Positions 56,891 through 64,000 of a stretch of DNA of 64,000 bases are shown in pieces (positions within the stretch are counted from its first letter, which is position 1; every line of letters starts with the position of its first letter). The notes under the pieces are model-generated. The model worked only from the letters and a program-made list of their open reading frames with translations, searched no databases and was not told where the DNA came from. The position numbers and the translations under genes are program-made. Source of the DNA: JABDLO01 sp035327565. Its GTDB lineage: Bacteria; Bacteroidota; Bacteroidia; Chitinophagales; Saprospiraceae. The DNA is taken from assembly GCA_035327565.1 (NCBI GenBank), contig DAOLDB010000001.1:124001-188000 (forward strand), given 5' to 3'.

Positions 56891-57493
56891 TTAAAACGCT
56901 GCCGGATCAATACCCAGCAAGCTCATAAATGCCATACCCATCAATCCTGTCAGAATAAAAGCCATACCAAGACCTCTTAAGGAAGGCGGTACGGCTGAAT
57001 ACTTAATTTTCTCTCTGATGGCTGCAATGGCTACAATGGCCAGAAACCATCCAAATCCACCGCCCAAACCGAATGCCACCGATTCCTGAAAATTATATTC
57101 TTTGGAAACCATAAAAAGTGATCCTCCCAAAATAGCACAGTTTACTGTAATTAAAGGTAGAAATATACCAAGGGAGGCATATAATGCTGGAGAGAATTTC
57201 TCAATGACCATTTCTACCAATTGTACCATGGAAGCAATGACAGCAATGAAGAGTATTAACCTTAGGAAAGTCAGATCTAATTTAAAAATCCCATTTTCAC
57301 CTAACAAATAAACATTGATTAGCCAGTTGATTGGCATAGTTATACCCAACACAAAAATGACGGCAAGACCTAATCCAAACGCTGTTTTAACGGTTTTGGA
57401 TACAGCGAGATAAGAACACATTCCCAGAAAGTACGCAAGGGCAAGATTCTCAATGAATGCTGATTTTATAAATATATTGATTAATTCTCCCAT
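56891..57493 (-). CDS. nqrE: Na+-NQR subunit E
   Basis: The 200-residue integral membrane protein has six helices in two inverted halves. Conserved cysteines Cys26 (YFLGMCSYLAVS) and Cys119 (LITVNCAILGGSLF) match those that, with NqrD, form an intramembrane iron-sulfur centre. GFGLGGGFGWFLA and the C-terminal LMGMAFMSLLGI fit the family. It sits between nqrD (42 nt) and nqrF (20 nt). Confidence 0.95.
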   Translation of the reverse strand: MGELINIFIKSAFIENLALAYFLGMCSYLAVSKTVKTAFGLGLAVIFVLGITMPINWLINVYLLGENGIFKLDLTFLRLILFIAVIASMVQLVEMVIEKFSPALYASLGIFLPLITVNCAILGGSLFMVSKEYNFQESVAFGLGGGFGWFLAIVAIAAIREKIKYSAVPPSLRGLGMAFILTGLMGMAFMSLLGIDPAAF

Positions 57494-57535
57494 GGGTTTA
57501 TATTTTAAAATAACTCAATTACCACATCTTACATT

Positions 57536-58240
57536 TTATGAAACATCTACAAGATTAGGTCTCCAGGCCCTGTGCATCCAGATCAATACCCCGATCACTA
57601 TCATAGCGGAAGGAAACAAAACCATCAGGTTATTATGCGTATACCAGCTCAACCAGCTGATCTCACTGGTATTGATCATATATTCCGCTCCTGGTCCAAA
57701 AATCATAATATCCATAATACTTCCTTTGCCAAAAAATTCCCTGACAACCGCCACTATGATCAGAATGATTCCATATCCTATGCCATTGCCCAAGCCATCC
57801 AATGCTGACCGGTAAGTATCATTGCCCATAGCGAATGCTTCTAACCTTCCCATGATGATACAATTGGTAATGATCAGACCTATAAACACTGACAACTCTT
57901 TATAGATAGGAAAATGGATCGCTTTTAGCGTAAGCTCCACAATGGTTACTAAAGAGGCTATTATCACCAGTTGGACGATCATCCTTACCTGCTTTGGAAT
58001 ATACCTTCTTAAAGCAGAAGTAAGAACATTGGCGGATGTAATCACAAAAACCACCGCAATAGCCATTACTACGGCTTTACTCACCAGAGTAGTTACCGCC
58101 AAAGCAGAACAAATACCCAACACCTGAACGGTAATGGGATTATTGTCACTGATCGGATCTGTGATTAATGCTCTTTCTTTTTTACCAAACTGAAAGACCG
58201 GTTTTTTAACTTCCTGGGGCGCAGTTTTTACCTCAGACAT
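57536..58240 (-). CDS. nqrD: Na+-NQR subunit D
   Basis: The 234-residue membrane subunit, homologous to NqrE, has conserved Cys44 (LGICSALAVTT) and Cys127 (LIITNCIIMGRLEAFA), plus RSALDGLGNGIGYG. A short polar N-terminus (MSEVKTAPQEVKKPVFQFGK) precedes the first helix. It contributes to the Na+ pathway and the NqrD/E iron centre. It is 26 nt after nqrC. Confidence 0.95.
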   Translation of the reverse strand: MSEVKTAPQEVKKPVFQFGKKERALITDPISDNNPITVQVLGICSALAVTTLVSKAVVMAIAVVFVITSANVLTSALRRYIPKQVRMIVQLVIIASLVTIVELTLKAIHFPIYKELSVFIGLIITNCIIMGRLEAFAMGNDTYRSALDGLGNGIGYGIILIIVAVVREFFGKGSIMDIMIFGPGAEYMINTSEISWLSWYTHNNLMVLFPSAMIVIGVLIWMHRAWRPNLVDVS

Positions 58241-58266
58241 ATGATTATATTTTTAAATTATCAATT

Positions 58267-59007
58267 TTACAATTTTGAGAAAAACGATTCATAAAGGGGT
58301 ATCCAATTTTTAAACATATCATTGACACCGTCGGCTGTAATTGTTGCTCCGGAAATTCCATCTACTTGATTGATATCGTTCCTTGCTCCACCTTTTACAG
58401 CAGTAACAGAAGTAAAGTTCCGATTTTCATCGTATAACGTTTTACCTATAAACTGGTTCTTCCATTGCTTATTATCTTTGATTTCTGCGCCTAATCCCGG
58501 GGTTTCGGCCTTATGATCAAAATCAACGCCCGCTATGGTTTTCAGATCTTCTTTCAAAGCAATATTTCCCCAGATTTCATCCCAAAGACCATTTCCTCTC
58601 ATGGATACTATATAATACTTTGATCCATCCTCTGCTGTATATATGTAAACCGGTAGAACTCTTTCTTTCACTGGCTTCTTTCTCTGCTTTCCCATATCAA
58701 TTTCCTCAGCAATGGTAGCTCCAAAAGCCCTGGCTGCAGTCTCTTCCGGTGAAAGGATATTACCGTTCACATCAACTACTAATTGTTCGATACGGGTATC
58801 AAAAATGGATTGGACATCATCATTGCTCATGGTGGCTAGAGTTCCGTCCAGCTTATCTCCCAAAGCAGCCAATATCGCTCTCTTGGCATATAAGGCTTCA
58901 TTCTTTAAATGAATAGGCTTTAAAGCGGTATAAAGCAATGACAATGCTAAAGCAACTACAGAAGTCATAGCAAAAACAAACAGGTATATGTATCTGGTAT
59001 TAGGCAC
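58267..59007 (-). CDS. nqrC: Na+-NQR subunit C
   Basis: The 246-residue subunit has one N-terminal helix (YLFVFAMTSVVALALSLLY) and a periplasmic FMN domain. The flavinylation motif DGISGATIT places the covalent FMN on Thr222. An ApbE-type flavin transferase, not seen in this window, would be needed. Its start overlaps the end of nqrB by 8 nt. Confidence 0.94.
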   Translation of the reverse strand: MPNTRYIYLFVFAMTSVVALALSLLYTALKPIHLKNEALYAKRAILAALGDKLDGTLATMSNDDVQSIFDTRIEQLVVDVNGNILSPEETAARAFGATIAEEIDMGKQRKKPVKERVLPVYIYTAEDGSKYYIVSMRGNGLWDEIWGNIALKEDLKTIAGVDFDHKAETPGLGAEIKDNKQWKNQFIGKTLYDENRNFTSVTAVKGGARNDINQVDGISGATITADGVNDMFKNWIPLYESFFSKL

Positions 59008-60250
59008 TTTTCAATCTTTTTTTCATGTTAGAAGATAGTACAAAATGATCGATCAATGGTGCAAAAGTATTAAGAAACAGGATGGCCAGCATCCAACCTT
59101 CAGGATAGGCAGGATTCATGACCCTTACAATAATTCCTATAAACCCAATGAGAAAACCATATATCCATTTACCGGTTTGGGTAGTACTGGCTGTGACGGG
59201 ATCGGTTGCCATAAAGGCCGCAGCAAACAAAAAACTGCCAATATATGCATGATAGTACCAGGGTACCGTCATAAATGGAGTGGCCCCCCAAACATTGAGA
59301 ATCATTCCCATCACAAATCCCCCTATCAGGGTACCCACTATAATTCTCCAACTGGCAATTCCGGTAGCAATAAGGAATAATATACCGAATATGATAAACG
59401 GTTTACTGGTTTCACCAATAGATCCTGGGATGGTGCCCCACCACAACTGAGTGGCAGTATATGTATTGGTCACATTTTCCCAGCCTCCCTGATAAGCCAA
59501 TGCCAACGGGGTAGCCCCGCTATAACCATCGACGACTGTCAGACTGGCATTAAAAGGTTCTAAATTCATCCATCCAAAAATCGTATTGAAAAAACCGGTA
59601 TGCCACCAACCATAATCTACGGCCGCACCCCCTTTGAGCGCTTCAAATCCGGCAACCCAAACCTCATCCCCAGAAATGGAAGTAGGATATGCAAAAAACA
59701 CAAAAACTCTCGCCAATAAGGCGACATTCCAGATATTCATACCGGTACCTCCAAAGGCTTCTTTTCCCACAATTACCGCAAAGGCCACTGCTATGCATAG
59801 AATCCATATGGGAAGATCAGGAGGCATTATTAAAGGTATTAAAGCCCCCGAAACCAAAAATCCTTCCTCCACTGCATGTCCCTTTTTAGCGGCAAAGTAA
59901 AACTCTATACCTAGACCTACTACATGAGTCCAGATGAATATGGGAAGCAGTTTAATGAGTCCATGAGCCAGTTTGAGATGAAACCCTTCAAGAAAGCCAA
60001 AATACTGACCTGCCGCAACAAAGTGTTGATGACCAATATTATATGTGCCGAAAAGATAACAAAGCTGCAGCGCTATAACGACGTGAAACATTGTCCTCTT
60101 TAAATCGATACCGTCCCTTATATGCACACCTCCTTTAGTTACCGAATTGGGTGCAAATGCAAAAGTGAAAAATGCATCATAAGCAGTATGAAGAAAGGGA
60201 CTTTTGTTTTTGTCCGGTTCAATTCTTTTGAATAAATCTAACAGACCCAT
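59000..60250 (-). CDS. nqrB: Na+-NQR subunit B
   Basis: The 416-residue membrane subunit carries a covalent FMN motif DGYSGATPLA with Thr247, and the family segments GKEAFGGTGMNIWNVALLARVF and AAAFMATDPVTASTTQTGKW. Together with NqrA it contains the quinone site and part of the Na+ channel. It is 41 nt after nqrA and overlaps nqrC by 8 nt. Confidence 0.95.
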   Translation of the reverse strand: MGLLDLFKRIEPDKNKSPFLHTAYDAFFTFAFAPNSVTKGGVHIRDGIDLKRTMFHVVIALQLCYLFGTYNIGHQHFVAAGQYFGFLEGFHLKLAHGLIKLLPIFIWTHVVGLGIEFYFAAKKGHAVEEGFLVSGALIPLIMPPDLPIWILCIAVAFAVIVGKEAFGGTGMNIWNVALLARVFVFFAYPTSISGDEVWVAGFEALKGGAAVDYGWWHTGFFNTIFGWMNLEPFNASLTVVDGYSGATPLALAYQGGWENVTNTYTATQLWWGTIPGSIGETSKPFIIFGILFLIATGIASWRIIVGTLIGGFVMGMILNVWGATPFMTVPWYYHAYIGSFLFAAAFMATDPVTASTTQTGKWIYGFLIGFIGIIVRVMNPAYPEGWMLAILFLNTFAPLIDHFVLSSNMKKRLKSA

Positions 60251-60291
60251 TATTGTTTATATAATTCTTATTGTTATTAATTGATCTCTGA

Positions 60292-61968
60292 TCACGATTG
60301 TTCACGCATCATGTCTAAACCTTGTCTCAGAATATTTTGTAATGGCATTTTTGAAGTGCACACAAATTCGCACAGCGCAACGTCCTCTTCTGTCAATTCT
60401 ACCAATCCCAAGCCTTCCATACGTTCATAGTCATTGGTCATGATGGCTTTCATCACATGTTGCACATAAATGTTCATTGGAAGTACCGCTTCATACTGAC
60501 CCGTCATCACAAATGCTCTTCTTTCTCCGTGTGTATTCGTATCTGCATCAAATCTAAACCCAGGGAACAAGAAATTGGGGAAAGTTTTCGATACGGAAGG
60601 TCTCGGCTTTATAGGCAAGAGCCATCCGAACATTTCATGGTAATTGCCTTCTTTGATGGCAGTTATGTTATTAACATGAATATCTAAAAAGTCATCATCT
60701 CCAACCTGCCGTCCGGTCAATACATTGCCACTGATCAACCTTGAATGATTTAAATTTATATCCTGCCCGTTAAGTAAATCCCCGATATTCGCACCCTGAT
60801 AGGTTCGTATGATTTGTGGCTTTTTCATCATTCCACCACAAATGGATACAATGGTTTCAGATTGATAATGACCGGTTAAAAACATTTCTCCAATCGCAAT
60901 GACACTTTCTACCTTTAGTGTCCAAACCGTGTCTCCCATTCTTATAGGAGCAATATGATGAATTTGAACGCCTACATTTCCTGAAGGGTGTGGACCTTTA
61001 AACCAATGAATTTCAACACCTTTAGCATGAGTAAAAGCCTGCGAAGGCGCTTCCTTCCCATTGGCGCTGAGACCAAGGTATACCTTCCCGGTTGTTAATC
61101 TACCCAAAACATGCAATCCTTTGTGAAATGCCTCCTCTTTGCCCTTGACCAGCAAGTCACCGGTGACTGCCAATGGAGCTGTGTCAAAGGTAGAAATGAA
61201 AACATCTCTGGGCACATCATCCCTTTTGGGTACTACATCAAAAGGCCTGGAATTGATATGCACCCATAATCCGGATTCTGCCAGAAAATTAACTAATTCC
61301 TCACGGGTACACTTTTCAATATCAGGTGATTTGAACTCTTTATATCTTACCTCTTTGTCCGCAAGGATTACTATATCTGTAATTGACCTTTTGCTACCCC
61401 GTCTCACTTCTACAATTTCTCCACTTACCGGAGCTACATATTGGATAGCAGGGTCAGATTTGTCAAAAAAGACTGGATCTCCAGCTTTAACCTCCTGACC
61501 TTCCTCCACCAATAATTTAGGAATTGGTGCAATGCCTCGAAAATTAACAGGTCTTACAGCGTAGCGGGTAGCGCTCAATGAGAGAACCGTGTCGGCAGGA
61601 GCCTCCCCGGCTAAAAGAATATCATGCCCCTTTTTCAATAGATGTAACTTACCGTCCTTTAAATATCCGGGAGTGGGGCTACTTAACAATTCATTGAATC
61701 GTGGATATATGGAAAAATTATTTTTACGTGTGTCGACTCCTCGTTTTACAGCCTCAATCTGAAGTAGATTATCTGTAACTGACAGAGATATCCAAACCAA
61801 TAAGATCACCCCCACCCCTATTAATGAATATAGCAATATGGATCCACCCCCTCCGGCATTTTGACCATACAACGTCCCAAAACCCATAATAGCTATAAGA
61901 AAAACAAAGGATCTGTATGTATAAGCTCTCAATTCTTTTCGCTTTATCAGGTTATAAAATCGCGGCAA
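60292..61968 (-). CDS. nqrA: Na+-NQR subunit A with N-terminal membrane extension
   Basis: The 558-residue protein is about 110 residues longer than ordinary NqrA. The canonical core starts near residue 107 (KLHLLKKGHDILLAGEAP) and includes VAPVSGEIVEVRRGSKR, FKGPHPSGNVGVQIHH and MFLTGHYQSETIVSICG. The extension has a signal-peptide-like helix (FVFLIAIMGFGTLYGQ, 21-36), a Gly-rich linker and a second helix (ILLYSLIGVGVILLVWISL, 44-62). This topology would leave the core in the cytoplasm, tethered to the membrane. NqrA is normally peripheral. No better internal start removes the second helix without leaving a nonstandard start. Confidence 0.92.
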   Translation of the reverse strand: MPRFYNLIKRKELRAYTYRSFVFLIAIMGFGTLYGQNAGGGGSILLYSLIGVGVILLVWISLSVTDNLLQIEAVKRGVDTRKNNFSIYPRFNELLSSPTPGYLKDGKLHLLKKGHDILLAGEAPADTVLSLSATRYAVRPVNFRGIAPIPKLLVEEGQEVKAGDPVFFDKSDPAIQYVAPVSGEIVEVRRGSKRSITDIVILADKEVRYKEFKSPDIEKCTREELVNFLAESGLWVHINSRPFDVVPKRDDVPRDVFISTFDTAPLAVTGDLLVKGKEEAFHKGLHVLGRLTTGKVYLGLSANGKEAPSQAFTHAKGVEIHWFKGPHPSGNVGVQIHHIAPIRMGDTVWTLKVESVIAIGEMFLTGHYQSETIVSICGGMMKKPQIIRTYQGANIGDLLNGQDINLNHSRLISGNVLTGRQVGDDDFLDIHVNNITAIKEGNYHEMFGWLLPIKPRPSVSKTFPNFLFPGFRFDADTNTHGERRAFVMTGQYEAVLPMNIYVQHVMKAIMTNDYERMEGLGLVELTEEDVALCEFVCTSKMPLQNILRQGLDMMREQS

Positions 61969-62110
61969 AGATAATAAGCTTTCTCATATTCAGTGATTTC
62001 ACTGTCCATTACCGCACAGAGATTAATATTATTTAGACAAATTTTAAATAGTAAAAATTAGGGTTGCATATGAAGAAAGAAAATTTGCTTTGAATCCTTA
62101 CTTAAATAGG

Positions 62111-62677
62111 TTAATTCTCTGGATTCATTAGCTTTTTCCACTGGTAATAACCTATCACGGCCATGGTGAGGTATACTACCATGATCAATGCGAGTACAAG
62201 AGACTGACTATGTACATAGATATACACATATCCTGTATTGACCGCAACAAAATACATCCAATTGTCGATCTTCCTGTATACAAGCATTAATGTAGCCATG
62301 ATTGAAAAAGCCGTTGTCAGCGCATCCAGGTACGGCATTCTTACTGGAAGTATATGGACGACAATCCCTGCAAAAAACAGGGAAATGATAATTCCAATCA
62401 CGATACATCCAATATGCTGGTGTATGGAAAGAGTAGAAATGTGTCGTTGCTTACCTCCTTTCCCTCCTCTGATCCATTGAAAAATCCCCAAAAAACTCAT
62501 AATCACATAGAAAACCTGAAGTAAAGCATCGAAAAAAAGTAGCAAATGAAAATAAGTATAATACGCCCAGATACTGCTGGCAATGGCCCCAAACACAAAA
62601 CATACCGGTTGATTGCGGATTGCAAAGTAGATATAAAAAATACTTAAAACAACAATAATTACTTCATTCCATGACAT
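62111..62677 (-). CDS. pnuC: PnuC-family nicotinamide riboside transporter
   Basis: The 188-residue membrane protein has seven short helices and PnuC features: NQPVCFVFGAIASSIWAYYT, FQWIRGGKGGK, PYLDALTTAFSIMATLMLVY and KIDNWMYFVAVNTGYVYIYV. PnuC proteins facilitate uptake of nicotinamide riboside (some carry thiamine or riboflavin instead). No TPP riboswitch was found upstream, which favours the NAD-precursor role. It sits upstream of the NADH-consuming nqr operon on the same strand. Confidence 0.9.
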   Translation of the reverse strand: MSWNEVIIVVLSIFYIYFAIRNQPVCFVFGAIASSIWAYYTYFHLLLFFDALLQVFYVIMSFLGIFQWIRGGKGGKQRHISTLSIHQHIGCIVIGIIISLFFAGIVVHILPVRMPYLDALTTAFSIMATLMLVYRKIDNWMYFVAVNTGYVYIYVHSQSLVLALIMVVYLTMAVIGYYQWKKLMNPEN

Positions 62678-62944
62678 CCCTGATTATTATGTGTGCATTA
62701 ATACTTGTATAAATTCCTCTTGTCGCTGTTTTTTGAGGTTCTGCATAAATATCGCTAAAAGTAACGCTGAAAGTTAAAACATTACCCCGGACTGTAGCCC
62801 CTTGGTAAAGGATATTACAAATAATGGTGCAATTTGCAATACACACATTGTTTTTAGAGTAAACTACATAACAAAAGAATGCTTTGAATGGCATTCAGCC
62901 ATATTCAATTCTGATAATCTATGATCGGCTTGTAAATCCGGGCA

Positions 62945-64000
62945 TCATTTTCCACTGCCTGAAGGAGGGGGTTCATTACTTCTGTCTCCTGTGAGTGATT
63001 TTTTGATCTTTATGGTTTGGGGGCCTTCCAAAATTTTAAATTCTGTCCGCCGGTTGTATCGGTGCTCCTCTTCAGAACATCTTACACCGTCCACACAACG
63101 ATTAATAATTCTGGATTCTCCATATCCTACTGCCTTGATGCGTCCCTCTTCAATACCAGCATCCAAAAGCCACACTCTGGCTGATTCAGCTCTTCTTTGT
63201 GACAATTGCTGGTTGTAATTTGACAATCCCCTGCTATCGGTATGGGAAGAGAGTTCAATTATCATGTCCGGATGTTCTTTCATGAGAGAGGCAAGATATT
63301 CCAGACTGGGTTCTGATTCAGGGATGATTTTATCATCATCATATTCATAGTAAATATTGCTCAATCGAATGGGTTGATTGATATAAGCCAATTCCGTTTC
63401 CTCTTCTTCCACCGGTTTGGACTTCAACTTTACCGTTTTTTTTACAGTATAGTCGTCCAGAATCCCAACAGTATTAAAACTAAATGTATCAGGGAAATAT
63501 CCATCCCTGGTAGTGATTACAATATAATTATGATCGGACTCTAATAGAAAATTAAATTTATTGCCGGTAGAATTGGATTTTGCATCCGGAACTCCACCTT
63601 CTACACTGAGGTCCAGGATTTCCATAGTCGCCTCATTCAACGGGCCCTTATCGTCTTCAACAAACGCGAGTAAATCAATAACCAAATCTCTGATGGTTAT
63701 AAAATAAATATCGTCACAACAAGTAGGGCCTTTCAGATTGCGTTTGTCTTTATCCGGCCTGTTGGAAATTAAAAATCCTAAAGTGCCACTTTCGTTCATA
63801 CGAAAATACAGGTCGTCAAGACTGGTATTGTAATTATGGCCAAGGTTTTTCGGTGTACTCCATGTACTTCCATCCCAGGCACTGGAGAAAATATCAAAAC
63901 CTCCCAAACCAGGAAATCCGGTAGAAGAGAAATATAAAATTCCCTCCTTATAGAAAGGAGTAACTTCATCGCGATGTGTGTTGATCACAGGACCCAAATT
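62945..64000 (-). CDS. OmpA-family protein with PD40-like repeats (partial, N-terminus beyond right edge)
   Basis: The frame is open to the last base (NLGPVINTHRDEVTPFYKEG at the edge), so the gene starts outside the window. The visible part has a PD40-like beta-propeller blade (LYFSSTGFPGLGGFDIFSS), a beta-sandwich (about residues 110-200), and a C-terminal OmpA peptidoglycan-binding domain. The latter contains ILSSHTDSRGL-like text (IELSSHTDSRGLSNYNQQLS, then RRAESARVWL and GYGESR). Bacteroidota proteins of this kind anchor the outer membrane or secretion machinery to peptidoglycan; some belong to the type IX system (PorE-like). Confidence 0.9.
   Translation of the reverse strand, partial: NLGPVINTHRDEVTPFYKEGILYFSSTGFPGLGGFDIFSSAWDGSTWSTPKNLGHNYNTSLDDLYFRMNESGTLGFLISNRPDKDKRNLKGPTCCDDIYFITIRDLVIDLLAFVEDDKGPLNEATMEILDLSVEGGVPDAKSNSTGNKFNFLLESDHNYIVITTRDGYFPDTFSFNTVGILDDYTVKKTVKLKSKPVEEEETELAYINQPIRLSNIYYEYDDDKIIPESEPSLEYLASLMKEHPDMIIELSSHTDSRGLSNYNQQLSQRRAESARVWLLDAGIEEGRIKAVGYGESRIINRCVDGVRCSEEEHRYNRRTEFKILEGPQTIKIKKSLTGDRSNEPPPSGSGK

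Noticed and set aside
62664..62894. 76-codon frame on the minus strand overlapping the pnuC start by 14 nt
   Set aside because: No recognised family or good start context. The C-terminal part looks vaguely protein-like, but it is more likely chance or debris in the pnuC leader.
62678..62944. Possible TPP riboswitch upstream of pnuC
   Set aside because: A GGGGCTACAG...GGGGTAATG stretch caught the eye, but the CTGAGA and downstream helix elements of the TPP aptamer are missing.

Overview
The window is AT-rich bacterial chromosome from a member of the Bacteroidota. The markers are a GLPGLI-family protein, an outer-membrane beta-barrel protein with a carboxypeptidase-like N-terminal domain, a GSCFA protein, an OmpA protein with PD40-type repeats, RskA-type anti-sigma/ECF pairs and a Na+-NQR operon. 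The overall flavour recalls the Saprospiria, but that placement is an inference. No rRNA, tRNA, CRISPR array or intact insertion sequence was recognised. Both window edges cut through genes: a TonB-dependent receptor on the left and an OmpA-family protein on the right.

Layout. 0-5 kb: TonB receptor, a Tat-type aminotransferase plus acetyltransferase pair, an intergenic island of decayed repeats, and an AraC regulator. 5-17 kb: a loosely packed accessory region of secreted or membrane hydrolases (LamG-like protein, DinB, gluzincin peptidase, alpha/beta hydrolases, beta-lactamase-like protein, GrpB), with several decayed reading frames between them and an ankyrin/oxidoreductase fusion. 17-26 kb: housekeeping genes (phoH-osmC-aroA operon, SAM hydrolase pair, PAP2-like protein, SNF2 helicase, M20 amidohydrolase). 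26.5-31 kb: a sulfur-anion uptake cluster (OprD-like porin, two half-size YeeE/YedE proteins, SulP carrier). 31-33 kb: hydrolase and 2OG oxygenase. 33-44 kb: carbohydrate genes (GH5-like glycosidase, GntP permease, glycosyltransferase, IlvD/Edd sugar-acid dehydratase, FAH-family enzyme, GH51 arabinofuranosidase), suggesting hemicellulose side-chain removal and oxidative pentose/pentonate catabolism. 44-52 kb: envelope signalling (ECF sigma/anti-sigma, GLPGLI protein, histidine kinase/response regulator, large outer-membrane beta-barrel protein). 52-64 kb: metG, a lipase-like hydrolase, nqrABCDEF, pnuC and the OmpA protein.

The strongest new observations are regulatory. Three GTTAAY boxes with identical spacing (0, +21, +31) and identical orientation lie upstream of both the GLPGLI gene and the outer-membrane beta-barrel gene. 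These two genes flank the kinase/regulator pair, so the arrangement looks like a self-contained envelope regulon. Two Crp/Fnr-like inverted repeats of form TGTWA-N6-TWACA precede the two transcription units of the sulfur uptake cluster. Other notable points are an NqrA with a two-segment membrane extension, an ankyrin-repeat/zinc-type dehydrogenase fusion, and a CPBP-like gene broken at a T7 tract.
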